Of a stretch of DNA of 24,226 nucleotides, positions 16,161-20,807 are shown in pieces. Both the position numbers and the translations under genes were made by a program. Below the pieces are notes generated by a model. The model made no database searches. It had not been told where the DNA came from and worked only from the letters and a program-made list of their open reading frames with translations. Origin of the DNA: a virus; the IMG/VR virus record IMGVR_UViG_3300017951_000128, positions 1 through 24,226 of that record; one strand, written 5' to 3'. How positions within the stretch are numbered: position 1 is the first letter of the stretch; each line of letters opens with the position of its first letter.

Positions 16161-16595
16161 ATGCAATGGACTTATCAAGGAAAACAAGTGACAGAAATAC
16201 CAGAAGGTATTGAAGGATTTGTTTACTTGATAACAAATCTTACAAATAATAAAAAGTATATAGGCAAAAAACTAGCAAAGTTTAAAAAAACCCGTCCTCC
16301 ATTAAAAGGACGGAAAAATAAACGCAGATCTAAGGTAGAATCAGATTGGAGAGACTATTGGGGATCTTCAGATAAACTAATAGCAGACGTAGAACAACTA
16401 GGCCAAGACAAATTTAGCAGGGAAATACTGTATTATTGTAAAAGTAGAGGCGAATTATCATATTTAGAGGCTAAAGAACAGTTTGCCCGTGAAGTATTGT
16501 TGAGTGATGAGTATTATAACGGGATTATTAATGTAAGGGTAGGCGGTTCTAAGATTTTAAGAGAAAATTTAAAGGCACACAAGGACACTGTTTGA
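16161..16595 (+). CDS. GIY-YIG-like nuclease (free-standing, Seg-type candidate)
   Basis: The N-terminus after an EIPEGIEG lead has GFVYLITN (residues 19-26) and KKYIGKK (31-37), a clear variant of the paired GIY...YIG strands. Downstream come a Lys/Arg-rich insert (residues 38-58), SDWRDYWGS and ELSYLEAKEQF (about 98-108), where Glu103 or Glu106 could be the metal-binding catalytic acid. At 144 aa it is about the size of the nuclease domain alone, without an obvious long DNA-recognition tail. T4-like phages carry both mobile GIY-YIG homing enzymes and conserved domesticated versions; I cannot tell which this is. AGGGTAAG lies upstream of the ATG. The stop codon is immediately followed by a hairpin and a structured RNA candidate. 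Confidence 0.72.
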   Translation: MQWTYQGKQVTEIPEGIEGFVYLITNLTNNKKYIGKKLAKFKKTRPPLKGRKNKRRSKVESDWRDYWGSSDKLIADVEQLGQDKFSREILYYCKSRGELSYLEAKEQFAREVLLSDEYYNGIINVRVGGSKILRENLKAHKDTV

Positions 16596-16903
16596 TCTAG
16601 ATAGCTAGATCCACCTTGAGTAGCAGGAAACTGCATCAGAACTGGTGAGTCCAACAGGCTGTATGCTACGAAAACCCCTTAGCACTAGGAACGAAGCGGG
16701 GGATAGCACTTTAATTTATAAAGTGTGATGTCGACGTAGGTTGGGAAAGGTTAGAGCCCAGTAGCATAGTCAAATACCTACTTCCGATCTCGGCTGAGCG
16801 AACTCACATGAAGTTTTCGAGATGATGGAACCGCTAGTAGGTTCCGTCTGACTAAACAATCTACATGAAGTTACAACAATATCACTACGTGATATTGCTT
16901 TTT
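16594..16903 (+). ncRNA. Unidentified structured RNA candidate, about 300 nt, ending in an intrinsic terminator
   Basis: No frame of useful length covers this stretch, but perfect or near-perfect stems tile it: GATCTAG/CTAGATC (16594-16611), GCAG-GAAA-CTGC (16623-16634), CACTTTA/TAAAGTG (16707-16725), GTAGGT/ACCTAC (16736-16741 with 16776-16781), TGGG/CCCA (16742-16745 with 16757-16760), ATCTCG/CGAGAT (16787-16792 with 16818-16823) enclosing TGAG-CGAA-CTCA (16795-16806), and GATGGAACC/GGTTCCGTC (16824-16832 with 16840-16848). TATGCTAC (16662-16669) can pair over a long range with GTAGCATA (16761-16768), which would form a pseudoknot with the GTAGGT stem. The direct repeat ACATGAAGTT occurs at 16806 and 16863. 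The region is richer in G+C than its surroundings. I could not match it to tRNA, tmRNA, RNase P RNA or a group I intron core. The 5' end is unknown; it may be cut from the upstream message. Confidence 0.6.
16877..16903 (+). terminator. Rho-independent terminator
   Basis: Perfect 9-bp stem CAATATCAC / GTGATATTG with a 3-nt TAC loop, followed by C and five T residues. It closes the gp47-gp46-nuclease-RNA unit just before the late promoter of the next gene. Confidence 0.88.
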
Positions 16904-16916
16904 AATTAAATAGTTT

Positions 16917-16938
16917 AGTTTGAGCGCAAGCGAAAACT
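16917..16938 (+). other. Hairpin with GCAA tetraloop and tandem G-A pairs
   Basis: AGTTT (16917-16921) pairs with AAACT (16934-16938); inside, GA faces GA (a possible tandem sheared G-A pair), then GC/GC closes a GCAA loop (16926-16929). It sits between the terminator and the late promoter and is directly followed by a second hairpin. Confidence 0.5.
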
Positions 16939-16959
16939 TATATCTACGAAGTAGATATA
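16939..16959 (+). other. Perfect 9-bp hairpin / inverted repeat abutting a late promoter
   Basis: TATATCTAC (16939-16947), loop GAA, then GTAGATATA (16951-16959). Its last base is the first base of the ACTAAATA late octamer. It could be an operator-like inverted repeat in DNA or an RNA hairpin on readthrough transcripts. Confidence 0.55.
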
Positions 16960-16966
16960 CTAAATA
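16959..16966 (+). promoter_or_regulatory. Late promoter of the 215-aa / 651-aa gene pair
   Basis: ACTAAATA, identical to the octamer before the baseplate operon. The predicted start near 16972 gives a 23-nt leader containing AGGA 7 nt before the ATG. Confidence 0.6.
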
Positions 16967-16994
16967 CACTTATAAAACGTTTTAGGATGATAAC

Positions 16995-17642
16995 ATGCGT
17001 GTAACAGATATTACAGAACAACAAATCAACGAAGCACCAACTAGTAGACTTGGAAATTTCGCCAAAAAAATAGGTGCAAAAGCCGCAGGTGCTGTAGGTA
17101 TGTCAGGAACAGCTGGACGACTTGGTGGCGGTGCAGAAGTAGGAACAAAAGCAAACGAATTATACAAATCACTTGCAAGATGGCAAGGTATTAACGGCAA
17201 AAATGATAAAAACATGACAGCGGCTGATGTTAAAGCATGGGCGGCTCAGGACAAAGTTAATGTAAGCGCAGTTCAAATGCCAAATGGTGTACTTCCTAAA
17301 AATAAATTAATGGATATTATGAAAAAAGTTGCGGCTAGTGAATTAACTGGCGGTAACGTAGGTGCAGAACCGGCATCTAAAGCGCAGGCCACACCGCAGA
17401 GCGGTGGTGGAGGAGCTATTAGCAAAGCAATTGACGCCCTACAAAAAACAACAGGTAAGGCTGGTGTAAACAATACTCCGGGTAATGCAGTTCCTGCATC
17501 TGATGAAGCAGGTTCAAAAGCAAATCAACAACCTGCAAACGTTAAAGATTTAAAAAACAAAGAAGGTATTCCACCTAACATTCAAACTATGTTAGATAAA
17601 CTTACTCCTACAGAGAAAAAAGCACTTGCAGGAGCAATATAA
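16995..17642 (+). CDS. Unknown probable virion protein (215 aa)
   Basis: I do not recognise a named family. The protein is rich in Ala, Gly and Lys, with a Gly-rich N-terminal part (FAKKIGAKAAGAVGMSGTAG), a more ordered middle (ELYKSLARWQGINGK... AADVKAWAAQ) and a C-terminal linker rich in Pro, Gln and Asn ending LTPTEKKALAGAI. It has no signal peptide or clear membrane span. A late promoter and a good AGGA site precede it, and its TAATG overlap with the next gene argues that the two products act together. Late expression and the position among structural genes suggest an internal or structural virion component, which is an inference. Confidence 0.75.
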   Translation: MRVTDITEQQINEAPTSRLGNFAKKIGAKAAGAVGMSGTAGRLGGGAEVGTKANELYKSLARWQGINGKNDKNMTAADVKAWAAQDKVNVSAVQMPNGVLPKNKLMDIMKKVAASELTGGNVGAEPASKAQATPQSGGGGAISKAIDALQKTTGKAGVNNTPGNAVPASDEAGSKANQQPANVKDLKNKEGIPPNIQTMLDKLTPTEKKALAGAI

Positions 17643-19597
17643 TGCAACTAGGCGAAGTAACAAACTATAATTTACGTTCACAAACGATATTAAATGAAAG
17701 TTGGCAAGATCTAACAGAAAGCCAACGCTTGTATATAGGCCGTTGGGAAAAAGAATTATGGCCTTTGTTAGAAGAATACACAAAACAAATTAATGAAGCA
17801 ACACTAACTGTTGATCAAATTGAAGCAATCTTCAAAGGTGCTGAATCGCAAGCAATGGCTGGCGGTGACAATAAGAATATCCTTGGCAAAGCAGGATCGG
17901 CCGCAGGGGCAGTAGCTAAACTTCCAATTGACATTGCAAAAAAAGTAGATGCAAAAATAAATGAACTAGGCAAAGCCGCAAAAAATGCTGGTCCAGTAAA
18001 AAACATGGACAAAAAATTTAATGATCTCAAAGCAGACATTATGGCAAACAAGCCAGACAGTAAAGTTGTACAAGGTATTGTTAAAGTAAGTGACTGGGCA
18101 AAAGCAAATCCAGGCAAGGCAAGTATTGCAGTTGGTATTCTAACAGCTATTGCGGCATTCGCAGGTGGACCAATGGGCGGTGCGGCCGCTGGTTTAATAC
18201 TACGTTCAACAAATGAATTATTAAAAGGTGAAGATTTATCTTCGGCAATAGGAAAGTCTGTTAAAACTGCCGCTTACGGTGCTCTTGCTGGCTGGGCACT
18301 TCAAGGTATTGGTGACTGGTTAGAAGGATTGCGATTTGATGCAGTACCTTATGAAAAAGCACCTGGACTAACAACTATGGAAGTTGGATTTCAAAAAACT
18401 TTAGAAGTTCCGGGATTTAAAGCAGTTGATACACTAGGTAGTATTATAGTTCCAGAAGACCGTGTTGGAGAATTTACTCAATTACTTGACGCAATGAAAG
18501 ATGCAACAGCCGCAACAGGTAGCACAACTGATCCTGCGGCACTAGATGCATTTAGTCAACTTAAAAACTTTGTAGATGGCTTTGATAAAGGAGAATTTAT
18601 CAAAGATATGAATCTTGCAAACGAAGTAGCACAAGAAATTGCCGCACAAAATGATGCATTCTTACAAAACTTAACTGCCGCTAATAGTGCTATTGCCGCA
18701 GTTGCACAAGGTAGTATACAAGGTGCAGGAGAAAAAGGTGCATTTAAAATTGGCGGTGACGAAGTTAAGCCTGGAGATGTTGTAACAAGTGCGGCAGGTA
18801 ATAAAAAGGTTGCAGGTGTAGATAGTAAAGCAACAACAACTGATCCTAGCAATTTAGCTGGCAGAGCTAAAATTATGAAAGCGGCAGACGAATCAGTTGA
18901 TATGGAAACAGAATTTGAACGTTTCTTAGCAGAAGCTGGAGTAATGGACAAAATTAAATCTGGTGTCAAATCAGCCGCTGGCGCAGTAGCAGGCGGTGCA
19001 AAAGCTGTTGGTAAAGAATTAGGTAACAAAGTTACATACAACAAACTTATGAAACAGTGGAAAGGAGCAGGGGAACCTGCCGACACTGCAAGTATTATGA
19101 ATATATTACAAGATGCTGGACTAACTAACGACCAAATTGCAAACATAGGACAGGAAGCCAAAGTAGATCTTGGTAAGCCTAGTGAGCAACCTAAAGCAAG
19201 TGAACCGGCAACAGCAAGTGAACCAGCACCAAGTGGTGAACAACCATCAAACACAGCAACCCAACCAACAGGAGATACTAAAGTGGAACCATCAGAAATC
19301 CAAAAAGGTGATACAAGAGAAGTAAACGGAAAAACTTACAAATGGATGGGAGCTCTTTGGGTAGACACAGCAACAAACAAACCTATTGGAATTTTGCCTT
19401 CAATGAAAGCAGGACTTCCTAATCCAAAATTAGATCCTATTATACAAGCCGCTAAAAACGATCCAGAACTAGCAAAATTAATAAAAGCACAAGTGACTTC
19501 AAAAGGTGTAGAAGCAGGCTCAGCAGGCGCACAACAAGCCGCACAAGCTGGTGTACAAGGTACTGAAAAACTTGATGCAAAAGGTGTAAGTACTTAA
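17642..19597 (+). CDS. Unknown probable virion protein (651 aa), membrane-like segment
   Basis: A multi-part protein without a family name I can give. The N-terminus (ESQRLYIGRWEKELWPLLEEY) resembles, from memory, an unannotated structural protein of marine T4-like phages. Residues ~161-187 form a hydrophobic Gly/Ala stretch (IAVGILTAIAAFAGGPMGGA and on) long enough to cross a membrane. After about residue 415 an EFERFLAEAGVMDKIKSG segment leads to an Ala/Gly helix, a low-complexity Pro/Ser/Glu linker (about 515-550) and a short domain with TREVNGKTYKWMGALWVD. Coupled by TAATG to the 215-aa gene. A packaged protein released into the host with DNA would fit the hydrophobic part, but this is speculation. 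Its stop overlaps the convergent gp26 frameshift extension by 4 bases. Confidence 0.75.
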   Translation: MQLGEVTNYNLRSQTILNESWQDLTESQRLYIGRWEKELWPLLEEYTKQINEATLTVDQIEAIFKGAESQAMAGGDNKNILGKAGSAAGAVAKLPIDIAKKVDAKINELGKAAKNAGPVKNMDKKFNDLKADIMANKPDSKVVQGIVKVSDWAKANPGKASIAVGILTAIAAFAGGPMGGAAAGLILRSTNELLKGEDLSSAIGKSVKTAAYGALAGWALQGIGDWLEGLRFDAVPYEKAPGLTTMEVGFQKTLEVPGFKAVDTLGSIIVPEDRVGEFTQLLDAMKDATAATGSTTDPAALDAFSQLKNFVDGFDKGEFIKDMNLANEVAQEIAAQNDAFLQNLTAANSAIAAVAQGSIQGAGEKGAFKIGGDEVKPGDVVTSAAGNKKVAGVDSKATTTDPSNLAGRAKIMKAADESVDMETEFERFLAEAGVMDKIKSGVKSAAGAVAGGAKAVGKELGNKVTYNKLMKQWKGAGEPADTASIMNILQDAGLTNDQIANIGQEAKVDLGKPSEQPKASEPATASEPAPSGEQPSNTATQPTGDTKVEPSEIQKGDTREVNGKTYKWMGALWVDTATNKPIGILPSMKAGLPNPKLDPIIQAAKNDPELAKLIKAQVTSKGVEAGSAGAQQAAQAGVQGTEKLDAKGVST

Positions 19598-19824
19598 AAG
19601 AAAGGCTGTCCGGTCTTTTTTGTTGTTTCTAAATTTTCTTTAATTAATTCAGCTATTATTTTTCTATCTTCAGGTTCCATCATAAATGCTTCTTCTAGTG
19701 TGATGCTTCCTCGCATGTGCCACATCATACGCATAATATCAGATTTTAGCTGTTTGCTTTGCCCTTCAAGATTTTTTACTTCTTGTAGGATCTGTTCAAC
19801 GGGCCACTGAACGATCCTTACGCG
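19594..19824 (-). CDS. Frameshift extension of gp26 (76 codons, -1 frame, gp51-position domain)
   Basis: On the minus strand, the -1 frame relative to gp26 is open from the slippery site to TAA at 19596-19594. It encodes 76 residues including ILQEVKNLEGQSKQLKSDIM, then RMMWHMRGSITLEEAF, and ends TTKKTGQPFF. From memory, this is a conserved small protein found next to gene 26 in marine T4-like phages. There is no ATG, GTG or TTG in frame between an upstream in-frame TGA and the first ATG at codon 31, which lies after the conserved LEGQ part. So it cannot be made whole by ordinary initiation. A -1 shift at TTTTTTC would give a gp26 fusion of about 378 aa. In T4, genes 26 and 51 are neighbours, so a gp51 relationship is possible but unproven. 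Confidence 0.8.
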   Translation of the reverse strand, partial: RVRIVQWPVEQILQEVKNLEGQSKQLKSDIMRMMWHMRGSITLEEAFMMEPEDRKIIAELIKENLETTKKTGQPFF

Positions 19825-19830
19825 AAAAAA
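19788..19830 (-). promoter_or_regulatory. -1 ribosomal frameshift signal at the end of gp26
   Basis: The minus strand reads ACT TTT TTC GCG TAA in the gp26 frame. T TTT TTC (19830-19824) is a canonical X XXY YYZ slippery heptamer in the correct phase. Six bases later begins a hairpin: GGATCGTTCA (19817-19808) pairs with TGAAC-A-GATCC (19798-19788), that is 10 bp with one bulged A and a 9-nt loop. Slippery site, 6-nt spacer, stem and a zero-frame stop in the spacer are the four parts of a standard stimulatory cassette. Confidence 0.85.
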
Positions 19831-20729
19831 GTTGATTGATCAAATGTAATTGGAATTTGAAAAGTTTCCGGAACTCCTTGTTCAATTTGTTCTTCTGTTG
19901 CTCTAACATCCATAGGAGGTACTTGAAATTTTTCTTTTTCAGTTTTAATATGTTCTTGTAAAGCATTAAAAAATTTCTTTTCACTATTTTCTAAAAATTC
20001 TGTAATAAAGGCTCTTTCAGTTACTTCTGTTGTATCTTCAGCTGATAGTAAAGTAATTTTTTCTACACTATTTGCAACCATTTGCAGTGTTAGGTCTCTT
20101 ATTTTATTAAAACTTTCTGTAAATTTTTGAAGTTTTATATCTTCTTGCATATCATCTGTGTTTACAAGTGCAAGTATTCTTTGTTCTTCAAAAGTTTGCA
20201 TGTTAATTTTACTAAAATCCATATAGGTCAACGGTTTTGTTGTAACTTCCATATTTTCAAAAGTAAATGTTGGATTGAACACAGCATTTGTGTATCTATC
20301 TAGTACTTGTCGGAGGTCGATAGAGTAATCAACAGTTTCTTTTAAGCCTGGAGGAGTAGCAGTAATTTCCATTGTTTCACCATAGGTTGCAATTCTAATA
20401 GCAACAAGACTTGCATCAATATCTAGTGCTGGCATTTTCCAAGGATCTTTAATATTAGGAATACAACTTTTTATCATGTCTACAGTTGCTTGTCCATTTA
20501 AAAGAGCATCAGGTGTTTTAAGAGCTAGTTCGTCTTTTGCTGTCATAGCATAAACTGGAAGCTCTCCGTTTTCTGGCATTTCTAAACTACCTTCTGGATA
20601 GTATTTTCCTTTGCTAGGCAGTGTTAGATAAATTTTAGGTTGTCTAAAATGTTTTCTAAGTGGATTGTCTCCACTTGGTTTTATTTCTTGCATAAGTGGG
20701 TTATGTCCACTAGGCTTTATTTCTGGCAT
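19818..20729 (-). CDS. 26: Baseplate hub / tail assembly protein gp26
   Basis: The core FRQPKIYLTLPSKGKYYPEG, then ELPVYAMTAKDELALKTPDA, LLNGQATVDMIKSCIPNIKD and VAIRIATYGE, is the distinctive T4-like gp26 family (pfam T4_baseplate type), needed for hub assembly. At 303 aa it is longer than T4 gp26 (208 aa). The ATG at 20729 is preceded by GGAGGA with ideal spacing and by a TATAAATA late promoter. The first 24 residues are a tandem duplication (MPEIKPSGHNPL, MQEIKPSGDNPL) before the conserved region. The gene ends TTTTTTCGCGTAA with a frameshift cassette leading into a conserved extension, so two products (303 and about 378 aa) are predicted. It lies divergently from the tape measure gene. 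Confidence 0.9.
   Translation of the reverse strand: MPEIKPSGHNPLMQEIKPSGDNPLRKHFRQPKIYLTLPSKGKYYPEGSLEMPENGELPVYAMTAKDELALKTPDALLNGQATVDMIKSCIPNIKDPWKMPALDIDASLVAIRIATYGETMEITATPPGLKETVDYSIDLRQVLDRYTNAVFNPTFTFENMEVTTKPLTYMDFSKINMQTFEEQRILALVNTDDMQEDIKLQKFTESFNKIRDLTLQMVANSVEKITLLSAEDTTEVTERAFITEFLENSEKKFFNALQEHIKTEKEKFQVPPMDVRATEEQIEQGVPETFQIPITFDQSTFFA
20658..20729 (-). repeat. 36-bp tandem duplication at the gp26 N-terminus
   Basis: Two copies (20729-20694 and 20693-20658) identical at 30 of 36 bases. Three of the six differences are silent. Each begins with ATG; only the first has a ribosome site. Confidence 0.9.
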
Positions 20730-20740
20730 ATTTTCCTCCG

Positions 20741-20748
20741 CATAAATA
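20741..20748 (+). promoter_or_regulatory. Late promoter candidate for the tape measure gene
   Basis: CATAAATA on the plus strand; predicted start near 20754, about 54 nt before the ATG at 20808. It faces the gp26 late promoter. Confidence 0.5.
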
Positions 20749-20772
20749 CATTATAATCGTATATATGAATTA

Positions 20773-20780
20773 TATTTATA
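20773..20780 (-). promoter_or_regulatory. Late promoter of gp26
   Basis: TATAAATA on the minus strand, an exact match to the T4 late consensus. Predicted start near 20767, with a 38-nt leader containing GGAGGA. Confidence 0.75.
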
Positions 20781-20807
20781 TACGCACATAATGGGATTCT
20801 GTTGTTT

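Noticed and set aside
16640-16680. Hammerhead-like string CTGGTGAG ... CGAAAAC
   Set aside because: The core has G where A is required (CTGATGA) and the bases between cannot form stem II.
16594-16903. Group I intron or tmRNA interpretation of the structured region
   Set aside because: TAGTC and GACTA occur in the wrong order for P7, no R/S core pair fits beside the long-range stem, flanking genes are not split halves, and there is no T-loop or tag frame.
16905-16912. A further late-promoter-like ATTAAATA after the terminator
   Set aside because: It lies right in the T/A-rich terminator tail and is weaker than ACTAAATA at 16959, which has the correct spacing to the gene.
19796-19984. A 62-codon minus-strand frame beginning MKRNFLML
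   Set aside because: It lies inside gp26 in another phase, is Lys/Leu/Phe-rich by A+T bias and shows no ribosome site. It is a shadow of gp26.
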